This document shows, one piece after another, positions 54,384 to 64,000 of a stretch of 64,000 bases of DNA (its first letter is position 1; each line of letters begins with the position of its first letter). The stretch comes from Variovorax sp. PBS-H4 (GTDB lineage: Bacteria; Pseudomonadota; Gammaproteobacteria; Burkholderiales; Burkholderiaceae_C). The DNA lies in the NCBI RefSeq assembly GCF_901827205.1, contig NZ_LR594675.1:2604001-2668000 (forward strand), read 5' to 3'. Made by a program: the position numbers and the translations under genes. The notes beneath the pieces were generated by a model. The model did no database searches, was not told the origin of the DNA, and saw nothing but the letters and a program-made list of their open reading frames with translations.

Positions 54384-57300
54384 ATGAACAGAATGCATCG
54401 CAGCCTTTGGAATCCCGCGCTGGGCGCCTGGGTGGCTGCTCCCGAAAGCGCGCGTACGCGCGGCAAGCGCAGCGCTTCGCGCATAGCCCGCGCTTCTGCG
54501 CTGATGGCCGCCGTGTGGTGCACGGGCATGCCTGCCGCCCGCGCGTGCACTGCCGCCACCACCGCCCAATTGGCCGCCTGCATCACGGGCAGCGATGCCG
54601 TCATCGATCTCGCCGCGTCCATCAAGCTGAACGCACAGCTGCCGGTGATCGGGCGAGAAGTCACGATCAATGGCCACGGCCACAGCCTCGATGGCGACGG
54701 GATGTTCCGGGGCTTCTTCATCGGCTCGGGCACCACCACCGTCAACGGCTTGACGATGCAGAACCTGGTGGCGCAGGGCGGCAAGGGTGGCTCGGAGTCC
54801 TTTCCGGGCGGCGGCGGCATGGGCGCAGGCGGTGCGGTGTTCGTGGTCGGTAGCGCCGGAGCCATCCTGAACGACGTCATCGTCGTCGACAGCCGCGCCG
54901 TCGGCGGCAGCGGCGGCAGCAGGAGCGGGGCGCCGAGCAGGGCCGGCGGTGGCGGAATGGGGGGCGATGGCAGCAGCGGCAATCCCGACGCAGCGGGCGC
55001 CGGTGGTGGCGATGGCGGCGGCGGCTTGTTCGCCCCCGGCTTGGCGAGCCGGGCCGGGAGCAGTATCGGCGGCAATGGGGGCGGCCCGGCGGGCGGCCTC
55101 GGCACCGGCAACGATGGCCTCGACGGCGGGCTGTACAGCGGTGGCGGAGGCGGCGGCAGGGACGAGGGCGCCGGCGGAGATGGCGGCCTGGGCGGCGGTG
55201 GTGGCGGCAGTGGTGGCAGCAGCGGCTCTGCCAGTTTCAGCTATGGGGGCAACGGAGGTTTCGGCGGCGGCGGCGGCGGCGGCATCACCCGGGGAGGCAG
55301 CGGCGGATTCGGCGGCGGAGGCGGCGGCGGCAACGGCTTTGCCGGGGCTGCCGGTGGCTTCGGTGGCGGCGATGGAGGGATCGGCTTGCGCGGCATCGCG
55401 GGCGGCGGCGGGGCTGGCATGGGCGGCGCCATCTTCGTCATGGATGGCGGCTCGCTCACCCTGGGCGGCAATACCGAGGTGCGCGGCAACGGCGTCTCTG
55501 CCGGCGCGAGCGGAGGCGGCGTCGCACAAGACGGCTCGGCCTTCGGCTCCGGCATCTTCATGCAGGGCGGGGGCAGCACGCTTGCCTTCGTGCCTGCCGT
55601 CGGAAACACGCAGACCGTCGCCGACACAATCGCCGACCAGACCGGCTCCGGCGGCACCGGTGGCAATGCCGGCAGCATCGGCCTGACCCAACGAGGCGCC
55701 GGAAGGCTGGTGCTCTCGGGCGTCAACACGTACAGCGGCGGAACCACCGTCACCGCAGGGTTGCTGTCGATTTCGGCCGACGACAACCTCGGATTGCAGT
55801 CGTCCCTGTTGACGCTCGACGGCGGGGCGCTGCAGAACACCGCAGCCTTCACGACCACGCGCTCCATCACCCTGGGGAACGCCGGCGGGGGCTTCCAAAC
55901 CGATGCCGACCTGAGATCCACCGGCGTCATCGCGGGTGCCGGCGGCTTGATCAAGACCGGCCAGGGCACGCTGACGCTCGCCGGTACCAACACCTACAGC
56001 GGCGGCACCACGATCAAGGCCGGCGAACTGGCGGTCTCGGCTGATGCCAACCTGGGAGCGGCCTCGGGTGCGCTCATCTTCGATGGCGGGATTCTTCAGG
56101 TCACGGACGCCACGTTCAGGTCCACCGCTCGCACCATCCAAATGAACGCGAACGGCGGCGGCTTCGACATCGTTCCGTCCTTCGGGACCTTCACGCTCGC
56201 GCAAGTACTCACAGGCGACGGTGGCTTGACGAAGAAAGGAGCCGGCACCCTGATGCTGACGGCAGCCAACACCTATGCAGGGGGCACCACGCTGGAAGGC
56301 GGCGTGCTGTTCGTCGCCCAGGACAGCAACCTGGGCGTGGCGTCGGGCCGGCTGACCTTCGACGGCGGCATGCTGCGCAGCGGGGCTTCATTCAACACCG
56401 GGCGCAACATGGACCTCCGCGCGGGTGGCGGCAGGTTCCTGATCAACAACTTCGTCACGGCAAGCGGCGTCGTCAGCGGTGAGGGCGCGTTGACCCTGAC
56501 CGGCGTCGGCCGTCTCACGCTGACGGGCGTCAACACCTACTCGGGTGGTACGACGATCAGCGGGGGCGAGCTGAGGGGCAGCGCGGCCAGTTTCGGCAGC
56601 GGCGCCATCGTCAACGACGCCGCGTTGCTGATCCAGCAGCCCGAGGACGCCACCCTTGCCAACGCGATCTCCGGCAGCGGCGCCGTGACGAAGACGGGGG
56701 CCGGCAGGCTGACGCTTTCGGGCGCAAACACCTACACGGGAGGCACCACCATCAGCGCGGGCACGCTCGCCGGCAGTGCCACCGGTTTCGGCAGCGGCGC
56801 CATCGCCGACAACGCCGCACTCCTGATCGAGCAGTTCGGCGACGCCGTGTTCGGCAACACCGTTTCGGGCAGCGGCACGGTCACCAAGGCCGGTGCCGGC
56901 ACCTTGACGGTCACGGGCACCAACACCTACAGCGGCGGCACCACGCTCTCGGGCGGCAAGCTGTCGGTTTCAAATGAAGCCAACCTCGGCGCAAGCACCG
57001 GCGCGCTCGCTTTCGACGGCGGCGTTCTCCAGGTCACGGGCACTGCATTCGGCTCCACCGCTCGCGACATCCGTTGGGGCGCGAACGGAGGTGGCTTCGA
57101 CATCGTGCAGGACGCCGCGACCTTCGTCGTCGGCCAGTCGCTCACGGGAAACGGCGCGCTGACGAAGGAGGGCGCGGGCACACTGGCGCTGTCGGGTGCC
57201 AACAGCTACTCGGGAGGCACCACCAACAACGCGGGCACCTTGAGGCTCGAAGCCGGCGGAACGCTGGCGGGTTCAATCCTCAACAACGCGAAACTGGAGA

Positions 57301-60185
57301 TCGCCAGTGCCGACACCGGCGCCATTGCCGCCATCCAGAACAATGCCGTGCTGAATTTTCGCGGTGCGGGTTCCGCGGGGCAGGCGGCCATCGCCAACAA
57401 CGCGGTGACCGACTTCTTCGACGCCGCGACGGCCGGCAATGCCACCATCACCACCGCCGCCGGCGGCACGACCCGGTTCCACGATCGAAGCACCGCGGGC
57501 CAGGCGAGTTTCGTCACCGCGGCAGGCGGCGTCGTCGATTTTTCCGCGACCCTCGGTGCCGCCGGAGATGCAAGGCTCTCGGCAGGCGCCATCGAAGGTG
57601 CCGGCCGATATGCCCTCGGCGCCAACGCGCTCACCGTCGGCAGCGACGGCTCGTCTTCCACGGTAAGTGGTGTGATCGAAGGAATTGGCGGCTCGCTGGT
57701 CAAGGCAGGCACCGGCACACTGACCCTCGCCGGCGCCAACAGCTACACGGGCGGTACCACGGTCATGGGCGGTGTGCTGTCGGTCTCGGCGGACCAGAAC
57801 CTGGGCGCTGCGTCGGGCGCACTGACGCTCGATGGTGCGACACTGCACACGTCAGCGGCATTTGCCACGGCGCGCGCGGTCAACCTCGGGCCACTCGGCG
57901 GCACCTTGCGGACGGACGTCGATCTGAACGTGAGCGGCGTTCTCGCGGGCCCGGGCAGCGTGACCAAGACCGGCGGCGGCATCCTGACGATCACGGGCGA
58001 GAACATCTACAGTGGCGGCACGGATCTCAAGCAAGGAGGCCTCGCGGTCGGCAACAACAGTGCACTCGGCACGGGACCACTGGCCATGCACGAAGGCACC
58101 GCGCTGCGCTTCGCTGCCGATGCGCTCACGCTGGCCAATCCGATCGCGTTCACCGAGGCCGTCGATCCCATCATCGATACGGGTGCCTTCACCGCCACGC
58201 TGTCCGGGGCCATCACCGGGCCAGGGGATCTGAGCAAGATCGGAAGTGGCACCCTTGTCGTCGCAGGCGCCAATGCCTACACCGGCGCGACGGCCGTGAG
58301 CGAAGGCACCTTGCGCGCCGGCAGCGCCAACACCTTCAGTCCTGCCTCGGCGCACAGCGTCGCCTCTGGCGCCATGCTCGATCTTGCCGGGTTCAGCCAG
58401 AGCGTCGCCGGTCTTGCCAACGCGGGCACCGTCTCCGTGGTGGGCGCGGCACCCGGCACCACCCTGACCGTCACGGGTCCTTACGTCGGCAATGACGGCT
58501 TGCTGCGCCTGGGCACGTCGCTTGGAGACAGCGCCAGCGCCAGCGACCGGCTGGTCCTCAGCGGCCCTGCGGCAGTTGCCAGCGGCCGCACCACCGTGCA
58601 GGTCGTCAACTTCGGCGGGTTGGGTGCGCTCACCACCGGGAGCGGCATCGAACTCGTCACCGCCCTCAATGGCGCCACTACCACCGCCCAGACCACCCGG
58701 GATGCATTTGCGCTGCAGGGTGGCCATGTCGATGCCGGGGCTTACGAATACCGCCTGCTGCCCGGAGACGCTGCGGGAGCCGGAGAGAACTGGTATCTGC
58801 GCTCCACCAGCACTTTGGTGGTCCCGCCGGGTCCCACGGGACCGGCTGGGCCTGGAACACCCGGAACGCCTGGAACACCCGGAACGCCTGGAACGCCTGG
58901 AACGCCCGGAACGCCTGGAACGCCCGGAACGCCTGGAACGCCCGGAACGCCTGGAACGCCCGGAACGACTGGAACGCCTGGAACGCCTGGAACGCCCGGA
59001 ACGCCTGGAACGCCCGGAACGCCCGGAACGCCTGGAACGCTTGGAACGCCCGGAACGCCCGGAACGCCCGGAACGCCCGGAACGCCCGGAACGCCCTCGG
59101 CCGGATCACCTGGATTGGTGGACCCATCGGGATCACCGGATTCATCCAATTTTCCGATCTCGCCGATCTCGCCGACATCCCAGCTCGTGGCAATCCAGGT
59201 TCCGACTTATCGGCCCGAAGTCCCGCTCTTCGCCGCGCTGCCTGCCCAACTGCGCCAAGGCGATCTCGCCATGCTCGGCAACCTGCATCAGCGCATGGGC
59301 GGCGACGACATGAAGACGGCTGCCGGGGCTCAAGGCACTGCCGGAGCGACCACCGGCGAGCGCCGCGCCTGGGGCCGCGTGCTCAGCATCGGCCGCAACA
59401 TCCGGCAAGGCGGCACCGTCAGCCCTCAAAGCGACGGGCGCCTGAGCGGCCTGCAGGCCGGCACCGACCTGTGGACCGATGCGAACTGGCGCGCCGGCCT
59501 CTATGTCGGCCAGCTCGACGGCGACGTGCAGGTCAAGGGCTTCGCGCGCGGCATCGCCAACCTCTCGGTGGGCAGCAACGACCTGCGCAGCCAGTACCTG
59601 GGCGGCTACGCCACCTACACCGACGCCAGCGGCTTCTACGCCGATGGCGTGCTGCAGGCCGGACGCCACCGCTACGAGGTCAAGCCACAGGCCAACCTGC
59701 GCACCAAGGGCAAGGCCAGCAGCCTGAGTGCCTCGCTGGAACTGGGCCAGTCCTTCGCGCTGGGCAAGGGCTGGCAGATCCAGCCGCAGGCGCAACTCGT
59801 GCATCAGCGCCTGGACTTCGACGACGTGGACATCGCCGGCGCGCGCGTGCATCAGGAGCGCGAGGGCAGCTGGCTCGCCCGCGTGGGTGTGCGCGTGAAA
59901 GGCGACGTCGCCACGAGCGCAGGCCGGCTGCAGCCGTATGCGCGGGTGAACCTGTACCGCGCCTCGGGCGGCAGCGATGTCACGCGCTTCATCAACCCGG
60001 CGGCCAGCACCGCCATTGCCAGCAGCAGGGGCAGCACCTCGACCGAGCTGGCCGCGGGCTTCACGCTGGGGCTGAGCGAATCGACCAGTCTCTACGGCGA
60101 GGTCGGCAAGCTGTGGGCATCAGGCGGAGATATGCGCGTGAAGAGCACCCTGAGCGGAGCCGCCGGCATCAAGGTGCGCTGGTAG
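54384..60185 (+). CDS. giant autotransporter 2 (type Va, 1933 aa)
   Basis: Surface adhesin-like protein. Extended signal region MNRMHRSLWNPALGAWVAAPE, then a hydrophobic core to about residue 55. Residues about 150-380 are extremely Gly-rich; about 440-1320 hold ten copies of an autotransporter beta-strand repeat with the core N-x-Y-(S/T/A)-G-G-T-T. A Gly-Thr-Pro tandem stretch (about 1491-1571) is a stalk-like linker, and the beta-barrel translocator runs from about 1660 to the terminal GIKVRW. ATG 54384 chosen because it begins the extended signal; an open frame extends to 54258. The C-terminal third is paralogous to autotransporter 1. Confidence 0.92.
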   Translation: MNRMHRSLWNPALGAWVAAPESARTRGKRSASRIARASALMAAVWCTGMPAARACTAATTAQLAACITGSDAVIDLAASIKLNAQLPVIGREVTINGHGHSLDGDGMFRGFFIGSGTTTVNGLTMQNLVAQGGKGGSESFPGGGGMGAGGAVFVVGSAGAILNDVIVVDSRAVGGSGGSRSGAPSRAGGGGMGGDGSSGNPDAAGAGGGDGGGGLFAPGLASRAGSSIGGNGGGPAGGLGTGNDGLDGGLYSGGGGGGRDEGAGGDGGLGGGGGGSGGSSGSASFSYGGNGGFGGGGGGGITRGGSGGFGGGGGGGNGFAGAAGGFGGGDGGIGLRGIAGGGGAGMGGAIFVMDGGSLTLGGNTEVRGNGVSAGASGGGVAQDGSAFGSGIFMQGGGSTLAFVPAVGNTQTVADTIADQTGSGGTGGNAGSIGLTQRGAGRLVLSGVNTYSGGTTVTAGLLSISADDNLGLQSSLLTLDGGALQNTAAFTTTRSITLGNAGGGFQTDADLRSTGVIAGAGGLIKTGQGTLTLAGTNTYSGGTTIKAGELAVSADANLGAASGALIFDGGILQVTDATFRSTARTIQMNANGGGFDIVPSFGTFTLAQVLTGDGGLTKKGAGTLMLTAANTYAGGTTLEGGVLFVAQDSNLGVASGRLTFDGGMLRSGASFNTGRNMDLRAGGGRFLINNFVTASGVVSGEGALTLTGVGRLTLTGVNTYSGGTTISGGELRGSAASFGSGAIVNDAALLIQQPEDATLANAISGSGAVTKTGAGRLTLSGANTYTGGTTISAGTLAGSATGFGSGAIADNAALLIEQFGDAVFGNTVSGSGTVTKAGAGTLTVTGTNTYSGGTTLSGGKLSVSNEANLGASTGALAFDGGVLQVTGTAFGSTARDIRWGANGGGFDIVQDAATFVVGQSLTGNGALTKEGAGTLALSGANSYSGGTTNNAGTLRLEAGGTLAGSILNNAKLEIASADTGAIAAIQNNAVLNFRGAGSAGQAAIANNAVTDFFDAATAGNATITTAAGGTTRFHDRSTAGQASFVTAAGGVVDFSATLGAAGDARLSAGAIEGAGRYALGANALTVGSDGSSSTVSGVIEGIGGSLVKAGTGTLTLAGANSYTGGTTVMGGVLSVSADQNLGAASGALTLDGATLHTSAAFATARAVNLGPLGGTLRTDVDLNVSGVLAGPGSVTKTGGGILTITGENIYSGGTDLKQGGLAVGNNSALGTGPLAMHEGTALRFAADALTLANPIAFTEAVDPIIDTGAFTATLSGAITGPGDLSKIGSGTLVVAGANAYTGATAVSEGTLRAGSANTFSPASAHSVASGAMLDLAGFSQSVAGLANAGTVSVVGAAPGTTLTVTGPYVGNDGLLRLGTSLGDSASASDRLVLSGPAAVASGRTTVQVVNFGGLGALTTGSGIELVTALNGATTTAQTTRDAFALQGGHVDAGAYEYRLLPGDAAGAGENWYLRSTSTLVVPPGPTGPAGPGTPGTPGTPGTPGTPGTPGTPGTPGTPGTPGTPGTPGTTGTPGTPGTPGTPGTPGTPGTPGTLGTPGTPGTPGTPGTPGTPSAGSPGLVDPSGSPDSSNFPISPISPTSQLVAIQVPTYRPEVPLFAALPAQLRQGDLAMLGNLHQRMGGDDMKTAAGAQGTAGATTGERRAWGRVLSIGRNIRQGGTVSPQSDGRLSGLQAGTDLWTDANWRAGLYVGQLDGDVQVKGFARGIANLSVGSNDLRSQYLGGYATYTDASGFYADGVLQAGRHRYEVKPQANLRTKGKASSLSASLELGQSFALGKGWQIQPQAQLVHQRLDFDDVDIAGARVHQEREGSWLARVGVRVKGDVATSAGRLQPYARVNLYRASGGSDVTRFINPAASTAIASSRGSTSTELAAGFTLGLSESTSLYGEVGKLWASGGDMRVKSTLSGAAGIKVRW
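55700..58320 (+). repeat. ten autotransporter-associated beta-strand repeats
   Basis: Protein-level repeats in autotransporter 2, each with G-(A/S)-G-x-L-(T/V)-L-(S/A/T)-G-x-N-(T/S)-Y-(S/T/A)-G-G-T-T followed by G-x-L-x-(V/I)-(S/A). Spacing varies from about 60 to 110 residues; some include an inserted ANLGAASGALxFDGGxLQVT block. DNA identity between copies has decayed, so these are old duplications forming a long beta-helix. Confidence 0.85.
58854..59096 (+). repeat. 9-bp tandem repeat, 27 units (Gly-Thr-Pro)
   Basis: Twenty-seven consecutive units of GGAAC(G/A)CC(T/C) inside autotransporter 2, encoding Gly-Thr-Pro; one unit reads Gly-Thr-Thr and one Gly-Thr-Leu. Because the unit is nine bases, gain or loss of copies keeps the reading frame and changes stalk length only. 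High unit identity suggests recent or ongoing slippage. Confidence 0.95.
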
Positions 60186-60254
60186 AGGAGAGGCCCTGAA
60201 CGGAGGCTGACCCACCTCCTCGCGATAATCGGCGCTCTTGAAAAAGGAGCGCGC

Positions 60255-61079
60255 GTGGATATCGTTTTGCTGGCCAAGGCCGCCATCATGGGCATCGTCG
60301 AGGGACTGACCGAGTTCCTGCCCATCTCGTCGACCGGACACCTGATCCTCGCCGGTTCGCTGCTGGGCTTCGACGACGAGAAGGCCAAGGTCTTCGACAT
60401 CGCGATCCAGACCGGTGCGATCCTCGCCGTCATCATCGTCTACTGGCAGAAGATCCATTCCACTCTCGTGGCGCTGCCGCGCCAGCACAAGGCGCAGCGC
60501 CTGGTGCTCAACGTGCTGATCGGCTTCCTGCCGGCCGTGGTGCTCGGGCTTTTGTTCGGCAAGCTGATCAAGGCGCACTTGTTTACCGCGGTGGTGGTCG
60601 CCAGCACCTTCATCATCGGCGGCTTCATCATCCTCTGGGCCGAAAAGCGCCCGCCCGGCTCGGTACGGGTCGAGCACGTGGACGACATGACGCCCTGGGA
60701 TGCGCTCAAGGTCGGACTGGTGCAGTGCTTCGCGATGATCCCGGGCACCAGCCGCAGCGGCGCCACCATCATCGGCGGCATGCTGTTGGGTCTGTCGCGC
60801 AAGGCGGCAACGGACTTCTCCTTCTTTCTGGCGATCCCGACGCTGATCGGCGCGGGTGCCTACAGCCTTTACAAAGAGCGAGCGCTGCTGTCGGTGGCAG
60901 ATCTGCCCATGTTCGCGGTCGGCCTGGTCTTCTCCTTCGCCAGCGCCTGGCTTTGCGTGCGCTGGCTGCTGAAGTACATCAGCAGCCACAGCTTCGTGCC
61001 CTTCGCCTGGTATCGCATCGCCTTCGGCATCGTGGTGCTTGCGACCGCATGGAGCGGTGCGGTCGTCTGGGCTGACTGA
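60255..61079 (+). CDS. uppP: undecaprenyl-diphosphatase
   Basis: A 274-residue inner-membrane enzyme (BacA) that dephosphorylates undecaprenyl pyrophosphate, recycling the lipid carrier for peptidoglycan and polysaccharide synthesis; overexpression gives bacitracin resistance. Both active-site motifs are intact: EGLTEFLPISSTGHL near the start and PGTSRSGATII near residue 165. Start GTG at 60255 with AAAGGAG just upstream. A -10-like GATAAT at 60224-60229 may belong to its promoter. Confidence 0.96.
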   Translation: MDIVLLAKAAIMGIVEGLTEFLPISSTGHLILAGSLLGFDDEKAKVFDIAIQTGAILAVIIVYWQKIHSTLVALPRQHKAQRLVLNVLIGFLPAVVLGLLFGKLIKAHLFTAVVVASTFIIGGFIILWAEKRPPGSVRVEHVDDMTPWDALKVGLVQCFAMIPGTSRSGATIIGGMLLGLSRKAATDFSFFLAIPTLIGAGAYSLYKERALLSVADLPMFAVGLVFSFASAWLCVRWLLKYISSHSFVPFAWYRIAFGIVVLATAWSGAVVWAD

Positions 61080-61092
61080 TGGACTAACGCGC

Positions 61093-61120
61093 AAAAAAAA
61101 GCCCCAGCAAAAGCTGGGGC
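61093..61120 (-). terminator. Rho-independent terminator of the lipoprotein gene
   Basis: Perfect 8-bp stem GCCCCAGC with a four-base loop (61101-61120); on the minus strand it is followed by eight T residues (61100-61093). It lies 27 bases after the lipoprotein stop. The plus strand lacks a T-run after the stem, so it is a leftward terminator. Confidence 0.92.
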
Positions 61121-61147
61121 CTTGGACCGGGCGATGAGCTCAGCGCT

Positions 61148-63847
<2,700 letters not shown>

Positions 63848-64000
63848 ACTGAGTCTCCTCATTGGTTCGAAACTGAGAAAAAAGAAGTCCCCCTGCGCAC
63901 TGGAAAGGCGCAAAGAACTTGGCGAAGAAATCGGGGAAGGGCTCGCCGGGGCGAGCGGCTACAGGGGCAGCACGGTGGGCGCGCTTTCCCCTGTTGCTAG
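63848..64000. other. upstream region of lipoprotein gene, window edge
   Basis: No credible gene seen. It should carry the promoter of the leftward lipoprotein gene, but no clear -35/-10 pair stands out. An open frame on the plus strand running off the edge has no family features. Confidence 0.4.

Noticed and set aside
54228..56204. Long minus-strand open frame rich in Ala opposite autotransporter 2
   Set aside because: Composition is the complement of Gly/Ala codons of the real gene; no start site, no domain.
58854..59096. CRISPR array
   Set aside because: The repeat is a contiguous 9-bp tandem coding unit with no spacers.
58742..59149. Minus-strand frame encoding a Val-Pro-Gly elastin-like repeat
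   Set aside because: Antisense of the 9-bp repeat inside autotransporter 2; no ribosome site or export signal.

Overview
The window looks like chromosomal DNA of a high-GC betaproteobacterium, most probably Comamonadaceae close to Variovorax. This is an inference from strong G/C bias at third codon positions, a Bug-type solute receptor, two autotransporters with extended signal peptides, the proteobacterial GshA and GlnS types, and the many small catabolic operons. I see no rRNA, tRNA, CRISPR array, transposase or integrase. Coding density is very high and no stretch over 300 bases lacks a gene.

Layout. 1-5090: mostly housekeeping and small genes (truncated RluA-type pseudouridine synthase, MFS exporter, 2Fe-2S ferredoxin with a coupled 49-aa basic protein, GNAT, DUF808 protein, tRNA 2-selenouridine synthase MnmH). 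5160-8096: autotransporter 1 behind an AT-rich, repeat-bearing promoter. 8188-17716: secreted small protein, MHS transporter, esterase, gshA, ornithine cyclodeaminase family, orphan receiver protein, acyltransferase divergent from a membrane LytTR regulator, RbgA-type GTPase, ABM monooxygenase.

17761-35468 is a catabolic block of three operons and two LysR regulators. A six-gene leftward operon (SnoaL-like, Fe-alcohol dehydrogenase/maleylacetate reductase-like, TauD/TfdA dioxygenase, FMN hydroxy-acid dehydrogenase, Bug receptor, FAH hydrolase) is divergent from a LysR gene, with a perfect 8+8 palindrome between them. A rightward operon follows: CaiC-like CoA ligase, BKACE (DUF849), a degenerate FAH-like protein and a nitronate monooxygenase, the last three joined by ATGA overlaps. 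A third operon has an MDR reductase, a VOC protein, a complete TRAP transporter (DctPQM) and an SDR. Together they look like import plus CoA-dependent and oxygenolytic breakdown of small carboxylates whose identity cannot be read from sequence.

35500-41799: a type I methyltransferase pair (HsdM-HsdS) with no HsdR, an aspartoacylase-like hydrolase, GlnS and a Tyr/Pro-repeat secreted protein with a clear terminator. 41881-44681: a LytS/LytTR two-component operon with two small membrane proteins. 44913-54137: an MdtABC-type RND pump with its own outer-membrane lipoprotein, preceded by an OmpR/PhoB-like direct repeat. 54384-60185: a giant second autotransporter (1933 aa) with ten beta-strand repeats and 27 tandem Gly-Thr-Pro codon units. 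60255-63847: UppP and a large unknown lipoprotein with Ala-Pro hexamer repeats and two copies of a Cys-containing module.

The strongest candidates for undescribed biology are the two coupled catabolic operons (with the degenerate FAH paralogue), the solitary HsdM-HsdS pair, the LytTR/acyltransferase divergon with matching 9-bp repeats, and the modular lipoprotein.
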